Assembly: GCA_942491555.1 (NCBI GenBank)
Contig: CALOBN010000003.1
Span: 62,001 to 126,000 of the forward strand
DNA from: Marinihelvus sp942491555
Lineage (GTDB): Bacteria; Pseudomonadota; Gammaproteobacteria; Xanthomonadales; SZUA-36
DNA: 64,000 bases
Reading direction: 5' to 3'
Part shown: positions 8,344 through 16,343 of the stretch, in pieces
Numbering within the stretch: the first letter of the stretch is position 1
Layout of the letters: each line of letters starts with the position of its first letter
The notes under the pieces: generated by a model
Database searches by the model: none
What the model saw: the letters and a program-made list of their open reading frames with translations, nothing else
Told to the model about the DNA's origin: nothing
Program-made: the position numbers and the translations under genes

Positions 8344-8985
8344 TTAAGCGTTCTGATAATCCTCGGCGAGGGCGCGGAACTGGTCTGCTTCGGGTTCTGA
8401 GAGGTAGGGGACAAAGAGGTACAGGACCCGTGCTGCCGCCGTGGTGAGCGCGCTGCCGTCTTCAAGTCCCTCCGGGTCGCGCACTTGTGCATAAGCGATC
8501 CAGCAGGTCATCTGCATGACGACGTTGTCGACCAGGGCATTGGCATCACGCTCTTTGATGGTCATCATTCCGGCATTTTCCAGCCGCGTCAGCAAGTGCG
8601 CCAGGGCGGCTTCTATGCGAGCGAGCAGGCCGGTGATGGCCTGTTGCAGATTATCGATGCGTTGGAAAAGGTCCGCGAGATTGCGGTAGATGAAGCGGTA
8701 GCGCCCCATGATTTCGAAAATCAGGTGCAGGCGTAAATACAACTCTTCCAGGCTGGGTCGCGCCTCATCCGGCGCAGGCTCCAGCAAGGGGGTCAGCTCG
8801 ACGAGATAGCGCTTGAACAGTTCAAAGGATATTTCATCGCGATTGTGAAAGTGGTAATAGAGGTTACCCGGGCTGATATCCGCCTCCATGGCAATCTCAT
8901 TGGTGGAAACATTGGGCTCGCCCTGTGCATTAAACAGGGCCAGGCTGGTTTGAAGAATCAGCTCCCGCGTGTCCCGGCGCGTCAT
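8344..8985 (-). CDS. TetR-family regulator, PhaD-like
   Basis: This is a 213-residue one-component repressor or activator. The N-terminal helix-turn-helix spans about residues 8-55, with GEPNVSTNEIA and DISPGNLYYHFHNRDE, a wording close to that of PhaD, the TetR-type regulator of phasin and PHA genes in Pseudomonas. The ligand-binding half includes GRYRFIYRNLADLFQRI, also PhaD-like; known PhaD responds to an acyl-CoA effector. It lies 26 bases downstream of the ACBP gene on the same strand, so the two probably form an operon. It faces the phasin gene tail-to-tail. Regulation of the phasin or lipid genes is inferred, and the operator is not identified. Confidence 0.85.
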   Translation of the reverse strand: MTRRDTRELILQTSLALFNAQGEPNVSTNEIAMEADISPGNLYYHFHNRDEISFELFKRYLVELTPLLEPAPDEARPSLEELYLRLHLIFEIMGRYRFIYRNLADLFQRIDNLQQAITGLLARIEAALAHLLTRLENAGMMTIKERDANALVDNVVMQMTCWIAYAQVRDPEGLEDGSALTTAAARVLYLFVPYLSEPEADQFRALAEDYQNA

Positions 8986-9011
8986 GTGGCGCTCATCTCC
9001 CTGTCAGCAAT

Positions 9012-9278
9012 TCAGTCGAGGGGTGCGCCGAGTGCGCGTACCAGCTTTACGTACTCTTCTTGCGCCTCAGTCTGTTCTGTGCCCTGGAGTTTTTCCCAGG
9101 CCTCATATTTGGCCGCGCCGACAAAGTCGAAGAAGCCGGGCTTGTCACCCTGCACGTCGCCTTCGCTGCCCTGTTTATACAGCGCATACAGCTTCAGTAA
9201 AGTGTCATTGTCCGGTTTTTCAGTCAGTGACTTGACCGCAATGGCGGCCTGCTCAAACCGTTCTGCGTTCTCACTCAT
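9012..9278 (-). CDS. Acyl-CoA-binding protein (ACBP)
   Basis: ACBPs are small four-helix proteins that bind medium- and long-chain acyl-CoA with high affinity and deliver it to enzymes. The 88-residue sequence is full length for the family. It contains the diagnostic KPDNDTLLKLYALYKQGSEGD segment (about 21-41), followed by KPGFFDFVGAAKYEAWEKL with the conserved Lys, Tyr and Trp that line the ligand site. ACBPs are common in eukaryotes and scattered in bacteria. The gene stands divergent from the fatty acyl-CoA reductase and upstream of the TetR gene, which fits a role in feeding acyl-CoA to wax-ester synthesis. Confidence 0.93.
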   Translation of the reverse strand: MSENAERFEQAAIAVKSLTEKPDNDTLLKLYALYKQGSEGDVQGDKPGFFDFVGAAKYEAWEKLQGTEQTEAQEEYVKLVRALGAPLD

Positions 9279-9397
9279 AATGCTTTCCTGTGCATGGTTA
9301 CGGAAATGCCGTCGAGGCTTCTGCTAATATTCGCTTTCCCGATCGTAACATGATCAACCCAAAGCACTTTGACCGCGCTCGCTCAAGGATCTAAAAC

Positions 9398-11386
9398 ATG
9401 AATTATTTTATCACCGGTGGAACCGGCTTTATCGGTAAGAATCTGATCAGTGAACTGCTCAAACGCAAACGTGTCGGCACGGTGTACGTGCTGGTCAGAA
9501 GCGGGTCAAAAAAGAAGTTCAATGTGTTGCAGGCGGAGCTTGGCGAGGCCGGTAAGAAATTGGTGCCGGTTACCGGTGATCTGACCCGTAACCTTCTGGG
9601 CATCAGTCCGGCGCAGCGGAAAAAGCTCAAGGACACGGTCGACCACGTGTTCCACCTGGCGGCCATCTATGATTTGTCCGCTGATGCAGAGAGCCAGTGG
9701 GCCGCCAACGTTGGAGGGACACAGCATGCGGTAGAGCTGGCCGAAGACATCGGCGCCAAACGTTTCCATCACATGTCCTCAATCGCAGCCGCCGGTATGT
9801 TCCCGGGTATTTTCCGCGAGGACATGTTCGAAGAGGCTGTGGGCCTCGAAAATCCCTATTTCCGCACCAAGCATGATTCAGAAGCCATTGTGCGCAAAGA
9901 GTGCAGCATTCCCTGGCGGGTCTATCGTCCCGGCCTGGTCGTCGGGAACTCGGAAACCGGGGAGATGGACAAGGTCGACGGGCCGTACTACTTCTTCAAG
10001 GGCATTCAGAAGATGCGCAATCTGTTGCCATCGTGGATGCCGACGCTCGGTATTGAGGGCAGCCGCATCAACCTGGTCCCGGTCGATTACGTGGCCAAGG
10101 CAACGCTGCACATCGCGCACAAGCCCCGGCTCGATGGCAAGGCATTCCATCTCGTGGATCCCAAACCACAACGAATCGGTGAAATCCTCAACCTGTTTGC
10201 CGAGGCAGCTCACGCACCGAAAATGACCATGCGCATTGATGCGCGGATGTTCAGTTTTATTCCCTCCAGCGTGCGTTCAGCCCTGTCCATGCTGCCGCCG
10301 GTGCGGCGCATTACCAAGCAACTCCTCGAAGACTACGGGCTGCCGCCTGATATTTTGAAGTTCGTTAACTATCCGACCCGCTTTGACAGCCGCGAGGCGG
10401 AGGCAGCGCTGAAAGGCAGTGGCATAAGCGTTCCACGCCTGGACGACTACGCCTGGCGACTGTGGGATTACTGGGAACGGCACCTTGATCCTGACCTGTT
10501 TATTGACCGTAGCCTGCGGGGGCACGTCAGCGGCAAGGTAGTGGTGGTCACCGGCGCTTCTTCAGGCATCGGCAAAGCGACCGCGTTCATGATGGCCACG
10601 GCCGGAGCGCGGGTGGTTCTGATCGCGCGCAGCCTCGAGGGTCTGGAAGAGACGCAGGCACAGATCAAGCAAGAGGGTGGGGAGGCGCACATTTACCCCT
10701 GTGACCTCACTGACCTGAACGCCTGTGACAAGGTTATCGATGACATCATCAAGGACCTGGGCGGCATAAACGTATTGGTGAACAATGCCGGACGCTCTAT
10801 CCGGCGCGCGATACAGCACTCCTATGATCGCTTTCATGATTTCGAGCGAACCATGCAGCTGAATTATTTCGGCAGCCTGCGCCTGATCATGCGCTGCCTG
10901 CCGCACATGACCAAGGCACGCGACGGTCAATTCGTGAACATTTCTTCGATTGGTGTGCTGAGTAATGCACCACGCTTTGCGGCTTACGTTGCCTCCAAGG
11001 CGGCATTGGATGCATTTTCACGCTGCGCTTCAACCGAATTCAGTGACACCGGCGTGTCCTTCACCACCATTAATATGCCACTGGTGCGCACGCCAATGAT
11101 TGCGCCGACCAAAATCTACGACCATGTGCCGACCATCAGCCCGGAAGAAGCGGCGGATATGGTTAAACAGGCCGTGATCTACCGGCCACAACGGATTGCC
11201 ACACGCCTGGGTATTTTTGCGCAGGTGTTGCACGCGGTGGCACCAAAAACATCTGAAATCGTCATGAACAGCGCTTTCCGCATGTTCCCTGACTCAAGTG
11301 GTCGTAAAGGCGTATCGGAGGGTCAGGCCCAGGCCAGCCAGGAACAGATTGCCTTCGCCAGCCTGATGCGTGGAATTCACTGGTAG
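9398..11386 (+). CDS. Fatty acyl-CoA reductase, two-domain SDR type
   Basis: The 662-residue protein joins two short-chain dehydrogenase-like domains. The first has MNYFITGGTGFIG at the N-terminus and a YFRTK catalytic pair (Tyr154, Lys158). The second has TGASSGIGKA (from Thr385), NNAGRSIRR, the NISSIG serine block and YVASK (Tyr530, Lys534). Length, layout and motifs match the bacterial alcohol-forming fatty acyl-CoA reductases described from Marinobacter (about 660 residues), which reduce acyl-CoA through aldehyde to fatty alcohol with NADPH. The start follows AAGGA at a sensible distance. The alcohol would be the substrate of the WS/DGAT at 5200. A fallback call is an SDR-family oxidoreductase of unknown substrate. 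Confidence 0.88.
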   Translation: MNYFITGGTGFIGKNLISELLKRKRVGTVYVLVRSGSKKKFNVLQAELGEAGKKLVPVTGDLTRNLLGISPAQRKKLKDTVDHVFHLAAIYDLSADAESQWAANVGGTQHAVELAEDIGAKRFHHMSSIAAAGMFPGIFREDMFEEAVGLENPYFRTKHDSEAIVRKECSIPWRVYRPGLVVGNSETGEMDKVDGPYYFFKGIQKMRNLLPSWMPTLGIEGSRINLVPVDYVAKATLHIAHKPRLDGKAFHLVDPKPQRIGEILNLFAEAAHAPKMTMRIDARMFSFIPSSVRSALSMLPPVRRITKQLLEDYGLPPDILKFVNYPTRFDSREAEAALKGSGISVPRLDDYAWRLWDYWERHLDPDLFIDRSLRGHVSGKVVVVTGASSGIGKATAFMMATAGARVVLIARSLEGLEETQAQIKQEGGEAHIYPCDLTDLNACDKVIDDIIKDLGGINVLVNNAGRSIRRAIQHSYDRFHDFERTMQLNYFGSLRLIMRCLPHMTKARDGQFVNISSIGVLSNAPRFAAYVASKAALDAFSRCASTEFSDTGVSFTTINMPLVRTPMIAPTKIYDHVPTISPEEAADMVKQAVIYRPQRIATRLGIFAQVLHAVAPKTSEIVMNSAFRMFPDSSGRKGVSEGQAQASQEQIAFASLMRGIHW

Positions 11387-11406
11387 GCAGATCCCGGCTA
11401 CGAACT

Positions 11407-11450
11407 CCGGGGGCCGGCTGCGCCGGCACGCGCCGTGCGGTGCCCCCCGG
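11407..11450. terminator. Branched hairpin between convergent genes
   Basis: Outer arms CCGGGGG (11407-11413) and CCCCCGG (11444-11450) enclose two small hairpins, CCGGC/GCCGG at 11414-11426 and CACG/CGTG at 11427-11437. This gives a three-way junction. It fills the 73-base gap between the acyl-CoA reductase and patatin genes, which face each other. There is no T run, so termination would be bidirectional and weak, or the structure may serve mRNA 3' end protection. Confidence 0.5.
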
Positions 11451-11459
11451 TGCCGGGTC

Positions 11460-12704
11460 TCAGATGTCGCCCTGCAGAAGCTCCTCGAGCTCGTCCAGTG
11501 TACTGGACAGGCTTCGTCCTACCTTGGCATGGCCGTTCAGATCATGACCGACACTGTCCATTATCGAGCGATTATCATCAAATAAACGCTTTCTGTTCAG
11601 AGACATGCCATAACTTTCCAGCATTGGCTCGAGATCGTCCGCGCGACGGCGGATGTCGGCGCGTGTGGCCTGGAAAGCATGTTCACACAGGGCGTTGCGG
11701 CTGGAGTAGCTGAATACATTGGTGTAGAACAACTCGCCGTCGCCGCGTTCCGGCTCAATAAGCAGAAGACCCGATCCGGAGTGACTGGTGCGGTACTTCT
11801 TGAAACCGATCTCCATCCGCGACTGAATCAGGGCGCGGAAAGTCTGCGAGAGGATCTGTGGTAAACCGCCGGCGCTCAACGCCTCAATGGGCATGTCGGG
11901 CGTTGCGTGATCATCGGCAGCGTTATAAGGCACCAGCGGATTCACCCCGAGCATCAGGTCAACGCCCTGGTCCAGCGCGACCGACGCGTGCAGAGTGCGT
12001 CGCAAGGCGCCGTCCACGTAATACCTCTCACCAATTTTGACGGGGGGATAAAGGCCAGGCAGGGCGGCGCTGGCCTGCACAGCCTTGGAGATCGGCACAT
12101 CCCGGTAGCCTTCGCCGCCAAAACGAACCGACTTGCCGCTGTCCAGATCCACCGCAACGATATAAAGCTTGCAGTCAAGGTCATCGAAATGATTGCCCTT
12201 GCCATGCTGAGTAAAGGAGTTCTCGAGAAACTCATGAATCTGCTTGTTGTTGTAAATGCCGCTGGGCAGGGCGCGCCCCAGGTCGGTAATCAGTTCCGCC
12301 GACGAGGCTGCTGCTGGGTTCCGAACAATCCGCATCAAAGCATCACGCAGAACGCCCGGCATGGTTGCTGCGCGTTCAAAATACTCGCGGTATGCCGGGC
12401 GCAGAAACAGTTCCGGTACAAACTTGAGTGCTGCGTGCTGCGTACCCATAAAGATTCGACAAAGCTCTTTACAGGAAATACCGTTGGCCAGCGATGCGGC
12501 CAGAAACGCCCCGGCACTAACCCCGACATAGACATCAAGATGATGCAGTTGCAAGCCATCGATACTTTCTTCCAGGGCACGCAGGGCGCCGATTTCATAA
12601 ACTGCGCCGACCGGGCCGCCGCCGGCAATGGCCAGGCCAAGCGAAGGCGAGCCATTGCGACCATGATGCGCGGTCTTTTTCGTAGCTGGATGTATGGTGA
12701 GCAT
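11460..12704 (-). CDS. Patatin-like phospholipase / acylhydrolase
   Basis: Patatins are lipid acyl hydrolases that use a Ser-Asp dyad. The oxyanion loop GGGPVGAVYEIGAL is near residue 30 from ATG 12704. The nucleophile elbow is GVSAG and the catalytic Asp lies in YVDGALRRT. The C-terminal third is helical and unlike classical patatin. ATG 12704 has AAAGAGG upstream; GTG 12731 would add nine residues but lacks a ribosome site. There is no signal peptide, so it is cytoplasmic. Next to wax-ester, phasin and ACBP genes it could release fatty acids from stored neutral lipid, a contextual inference; phospholipid or lysophospholipid are other possible substrates. Confidence 0.87.
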   Translation of the reverse strand: MLTIHPATKKTAHHGRNGSPSLGLAIAGGGPVGAVYEIGALRALEESIDGLQLHHLDVYVGVSAGAFLAASLANGISCKELCRIFMGTQHAALKFVPELFLRPAYREYFERAATMPGVLRDALMRIVRNPAAASSAELITDLGRALPSGIYNNKQIHEFLENSFTQHGKGNHFDDLDCKLYIVAVDLDSGKSVRFGGEGYRDVPISKAVQASAALPGLYPPVKIGERYYVDGALRRTLHASVALDQGVDLMLGVNPLVPYNAADDHATPDMPIEALSAGGLPQILSQTFRALIQSRMEIGFKKYRTSHSGSGLLLIEPERGDGELFYTNVFSYSSRNALCEHAFQATRADIRRRADDLEPMLESYGMSLNRKRLFDDNRSIMDSVGHDLNGHAKVGRSLSSTLDELEELLQGDI

Positions 12705-12827
12705 GAATGAATGAGCCTCTTTTATCGACACGATTTTACCGCTGCACCGGGTTACTGACCAGCCGGTCTGTCAAACAATCGCCGTCGTTCGCCACCTTTT
12801 ATTTGGTGTTGGTTTAAGGATACTGCA

Positions 12828-13556
12828 ATGGTGGACAGGAATAAGCGGAGCAGGGCGCGGCTGCGGGAGGAACTGGAGTCCTGCCATCGGCAGAGTGCGC
12901 GACTGCTGCAGGCGGGTTTCCCCAATGATCTTCTGGATATTTTGCAGAACTTCCAGCGGGAGCGCCTGGCGCAGTCCTATGCCGATCTTCAGGCACAGCC
13001 GCGTTATGCACCGGCCACCGATTTTTTCCTGGCCGAGCTGTATGGCGGCAGGGATATGGGGGCCCGTGATGCCCAACTGACACGGGCTTTGCCCATTCTT
13101 GAGGCGACCTTGCCCAAAAGGTTGCGCCACGCACTTGCAGACGCCTTCCGGCTGCAGGCACTGAGTCTGGAGCTGGATATCGCCCTGGCTGAGGCCATGC
13201 AAGAACAGGGCATCGAAAGCCTGGACAATGCAGGGTACGTGGCTATTTATCCGAGTGTTCCGCGCGCCTTGCGCGAGGAGCAAATCGAGCTCATTTATTG
13301 CCTGGCTCTGGAGTTGGACCGTGCTGTGAGGTTGCCCCTGGTGGGTGCATTAATCCGGGCCATGCGGGCGCCGGCCAGGGCTGCAGGCTTTGCCGAGTTG
13401 CAGAACTTCCTGGAACGCGGTCTGGGCGCCTTTGGTGCCATGGGCGGGGCACAGGTCTTTGCCAGTACCATCAGGGACAGGGAGGCGGCCGTAATGCACA
13501 AGCTGTATGCCGGTGACCCTGATCCTTTTGAGCACGACAAACTCGTGCACAACTGA
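12828..13556 (+). CDS. Conserved hypothetical protein
   Basis: This is a 242-residue, largely helical, Arg- and Ala-rich soluble protein without membrane segment or signal peptide. The most distinctive stretch is ATDFFLAELYGGRDMGARD (about residues 62-80), followed by a long helical region ending in RDREAAVMHKLYAGD. I have seen the FFLxxLYG pattern in uncharacterised gammaproteobacterial proteins but know no function. It is divergent from the patatin gene and converges on the PHA-system gene 12 bases downstream, so it belongs physically to the storage-lipid island. No catalytic motif is evident. Confidence 0.8.
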   Translation: MVDRNKRSRARLREELESCHRQSARLLQAGFPNDLLDILQNFQRERLAQSYADLQAQPRYAPATDFFLAELYGGRDMGARDAQLTRALPILEATLPKRLRHALADAFRLQALSLELDIALAEAMQEQGIESLDNAGYVAIYPSVPRALREEQIELIYCLALELDRAVRLPLVGALIRAMRAPARAAGFAELQNFLERGLGAFGAMGGAQVFASTIRDREAAVMHKLYAGDPDPFEHDKLVHN

Positions 13557-13568
13557 CCCGGGGCCTGG

Positions 13569-13853
13569 TCAGAATTCACAGCCGAAGTGTTCACGCAGGT
13601 AGCGAATGATTTCCTGCTCGATCGGACCCTGCAGCAAAGCCAGCATGAAGCCCAGTTTGGCCTGTATATGAATTTCCTCATCGGTCACTGCAATCTCGCC
13701 ATTGACCCCCGGGCGCTCGAAGCAGATCACGTCTTCATCCCAGCCGTATTCAATCCCGAATTTTTCCGCCAGGTCGCGGGACAGGTCATCTGCTGCCGCC
13801 TGGGCTTCTTCGCGGCTCATGGTGTGTCGTGCATGAATATCGATTTGCGACAT
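13569..13853 (-). CDS. PHA-system family protein (PHA granule region type)
   Basis: This 94-residue protein belongs to a small family repeatedly found beside phasin and polyhydroxyalkanoate genes and annotated as putative polyhydroxyalkanoic acid system protein. Visible family features are an N-terminal IDIHARHTMSREEAQ segment, a central DVICFERPGVNGEI strand region and a C-terminal GPIEQEIIRYLREHFG helix. Its biochemical role is unknown. Presence with the phasin at 7585 and the PhaD-like regulator supports a granule-related function, though no PHA synthase (phaC) is visible here. Confidence 0.8.
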   Translation of the reverse strand: MSQIDIHARHTMSREEAQAAADDLSRDLAEKFGIEYGWDEDVICFERPGVNGEIAVTDEEIHIQAKLGFMLALLQGPIEQEIIRYLREHFGCEF

Positions 13854-13940
13854 GGTCGGGTTTGTTCGTAGTGGTTGGCGACAGGCATTCTAGCAGGGCG
13901 CGGTGAAGTGAACAGACCAGGCCAATACGCCGTTCCCTTT

Positions 13941-13968
13941 TTGACCCCGTCCCGCTTTACAATATTAA
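13941..13968 (+). promoter_or_regulatory. Candidate promoter for pheA-hisC-aroA-cmk
   Basis: TTGACC (13941-13946) and TATTAA (13963-13968) stand 16 bases apart, 107 bases upstream of the pheA GTG. I see no Phe-rich leader peptide or clear attenuator in the leader. The 221-base gap before pheA otherwise contains no gene. Confidence 0.5.
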
Positions 13969-14074
13969 CCACGACACGGGCTACCCGGTATCCTGTGCAG
14001 CCTGAGGGCCCGGCATCCGCCCGGAATGCAGGAACAGAATGAGCCGTAATGGCCGAATTTGACGGAGAGCCGCT

Positions 14075-15199
14075 GTGAGCGACGACGACAAGCAACTACA
14101 GGCCGTGCGTGAACGCATCAACGCGCTGGATACACAAATCCAGCGTCTGATCAGCGAGCGGGCAGAGCTTGCCTATGAAGTCGGACGCACCAAGGGCGAC
14201 CTGAGCAGCGCTGTGCATTACTACCGGCCTGAGCGCGAAGCCCAGGTTTTGCGGGCTGTGCTGGAGCGCAATGAGGGGCCGCTGAGCGATGCAGAAATGC
14301 TGCGTTTGTTCCGCGAGATCATGTCGGCCTGCCTGGCCCGGCAGGAACCCATGAAAATTGCCTACCTGGGCCCGGAGGGAACGTTCACCCAACAAGCCGT
14401 CTACCGCCACTTTGGCCATTCGGTGCTGGCTACCGGCCAGGTCACCATTGAGGCGGTTTTTGAGCAGGTTCAGGGCGGCGAGGCGGACTTTGGCGTGGTG
14501 CCCGTGGAAAATTCCACCCAGGGTGTTGTGAGCCACACCCTGGACCTGTTCATCCAGTCACCATTGAAAATTTGTGGTGAGATTGAGCTGCGCATCCATC
14601 ACAACCTGCTTACCCAGGCACGCAGCCTGGGTGCCGTGGACCGCGTTTACGCTCACCAGCAAGCGCTGTCACAGTGCAAGTCGTGGCTCAAGCGCAATCT
14701 GCCCGGTGCCGAGTTGATCGCCGTGAGCAGCAATGCAGAGGCCGCGAAACGGGTTCGCAATGCGCCGGAAGCGGCGGCGATCGCAGGCCTGTCTGCGGCC
14801 GAGATCTACGGTATCCCGGTGCTTTTCTCGCACATTGAGGACCATCCGGATAACACCACCCGCTTCCTCGTTATTGGCCGCGAATTATTCAGTCCGTCCG
14901 GCGATGACAAGAGCACCATTCTGCTCGCCGGAGACGAGGGCCCCGGCTTACTGCACGCTTTGCTGTCACCGCTGGCCACTCACGGCATCAATATGAGCCG
15001 CATTGAATCGCGCCCGGCACCGGGCGGTAACTGGGAATACGTCTTCTTTATTGATGTTGATGGTCACACGCAGGAATCCCCGCTGAGCGATGCGCTGGCT
15101 GAAATGAATGCGCTGGGTGGCAACTGTCATGTGCTCGGCTCCTACCCCCGCGCGGTGATGGCACGGCTGCCCGGGGTTGAAGAGGAAGACCGTTCATGA
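14075..15199 (+). CDS. pheA: Bifunctional chorismate mutase / prephenate dehydratase (P-protein)
   Basis: PheA converts chorismate to prephenate and then to phenylpyruvate. The AroQ-type mutase occupies about residues 5-95 (RERINALDTQIQRLISERAELAYEVGRTK). The dehydratase domain (about 100-280) has AYLGPEGTFTQQAV, the VPVENSTQGVV block and the catalytic TRFLVIGR motif. An ACT domain for phenylalanine feedback ends the chain, with the GALxxxL-type GLLHALLSPLATHGINMSRIESRP. The start is GTG 14075, with GGAG about ten bases upstream. It overlaps hisC by four bases (ATGA). serC, often upstream in relatives, is not seen. Confidence 0.97.
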   Translation: MSDDDKQLQAVRERINALDTQIQRLISERAELAYEVGRTKGDLSSAVHYYRPEREAQVLRAVLERNEGPLSDAEMLRLFREIMSACLARQEPMKIAYLGPEGTFTQQAVYRHFGHSVLATGQVTIEAVFEQVQGGEADFGVVPVENSTQGVVSHTLDLFIQSPLKICGEIELRIHHNLLTQARSLGAVDRVYAHQQALSQCKSWLKRNLPGAELIAVSSNAEAAKRVRNAPEAAAIAGLSAAEIYGIPVLFSHIEDHPDNTTRFLVIGRELFSPSGDDKSTILLAGDEGPGLLHALLSPLATHGINMSRIESRPAPGGNWEYVFFIDVDGHTQESPLSDALAEMNALGGNCHVLGSYPRAVMARLPGVEEEDRS

Positions 15200-16341
15200 G
15201 CGCTCCCGGGCACAAGATTACGGGCGGTTGCGATTTGTTGGATCAGGCCATGCCGGCCATCAGGGAGCTGAAACCCTATTTGCCGGGCAAGCCCATTTCC
15301 GAGCTGCAGCGGGAGTACGGGGTAAGCGACGTGCTCAAGCTCGCTTCCAACGAAAATCCGTTTGGCGCCAGCCCGGCTGCGTTGCGGGCAATGACCGCGG
15401 AACTGGATGATCTCTGGTTGTACCCGGACGGCGGTGGCTTTGCCTTGCGCACAGCGCTGGCAGCGCATCACGGCGTTGACCCGTCCTGTATCACCCTCGG
15501 CAACGGCAGCAATGATGTCCTCGTTCTGCTCGCCCAGGCGTTTCTGGGGCCGGGCAGGGAGGCGGTGTTTTCCCAGTACTGCTTCGCGGTTTATCCGATC
15601 GCCACCCAGGCAACCGGTGCAACGGCCCGGATGGTGCCGGCGATACCCGCTGGTGCACCCGATGCGCTTGGCCATGATCTCGATGCCATGCTGGAAGCGA
15701 TTGGTCCGCATACGCGCGTCGTATTCGTTGCCAATCCAAACAATCCGACCGGGACCTGGGTGGAAGCACAGCGCCTGGAGCGGTTTGTTGCCGCGGTGCC
15801 GGATGATGTTCTGGTGGTGGTTGATGAGGCTTACTTTGAATATGCCCAGCGGCTGGGGTCGGGCGACGCCACGGGCTGGATCGAACGTTATTCCAACCTG
15901 CTGGTGACCCGGACCTTCTCCAAGGCCTACGGACTGGCCGGCATCCGCGTGGGCTATGCGGTATCCAGCCCGCAGCTTGCGGATCTGCTCAATCGTATCC
16001 GCCAGCCGTTTAACGTGAACAGCCTCGCGCTGGCCGGGGCGGAAGCGGCTATTGCCGATACGGCGTTTCTGGAGCGCTCCGTGCATGAGAATGCTGCGGG
16101 GGTCGTGCAACTCGGTGAGGGTTTGTCAAGATTGGGGCTGGACGTCACTCCTTCGGCGTGCAATTTTCTCCTGGCTGACCTCGGTCAGGATGCTGCGCCA
16201 GTGAATGAGGGCTTGCTTCGCGCCGGCGTGATTGTGCGGCCCGTGGCCAACTACGGCCTGCCCAATCACCTGCGCATTACCGTGGGCACCGCGCAGCAGA
16301 ATGAGCGGCTGCTGGCAGCACTCGCGACGGTTCTGAATTGA
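15196..16341 (+). CDS. hisC: Histidinol-phosphate / aromatic aminotransferase
   Basis: This is a PLP-dependent class II aminotransferase of the HisC family, 381 residues. It has LASNENPFGASPAA near the N-terminus, NPNNPTGTW, VVDEAYFEYA, and the PLP lysine in TFSKAYGLAGIRVGYAV. Its place between pheA and aroA, as with hisC2 of Pseudomonas, suggests it may act mainly on phenylpyruvate or related aromatic keto acids rather than, or as well as, in histidine synthesis. Sequence alone does not settle this. It overlaps pheA by four bases; its stop overlaps a TTG just before aroA. Confidence 0.93.
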   Translation: MSAPGHKITGGCDLLDQAMPAIRELKPYLPGKPISELQREYGVSDVLKLASNENPFGASPAALRAMTAELDDLWLYPDGGGFALRTALAAHHGVDPSCITLGNGSNDVLVLLAQAFLGPGREAVFSQYCFAVYPIATQATGATARMVPAIPAGAPDALGHDLDAMLEAIGPHTRVVFVANPNNPTGTWVEAQRLERFVAAVPDDVLVVVDEAYFEYAQRLGSGDATGWIERYSNLLVTRTFSKAYGLAGIRVGYAVSSPQLADLLNRIRQPFNVNSLALAGAEAAIADTAFLERSVHENAAGVVQLGEGLSRLGLDVTPSACNFLLADLGQDAAPVNEGLLRAGVIVRPVANYGLPNHLRITVGTAQQNERLLAALATVLN

Positions 16342-16343
16342 CC

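Noticed and set aside
13857..14074. Phe-rich leader peptide or attenuator before pheA
   Set aside because: No short frame with clustered Phe codons and no terminator/antiterminator pair could be found in the leader.
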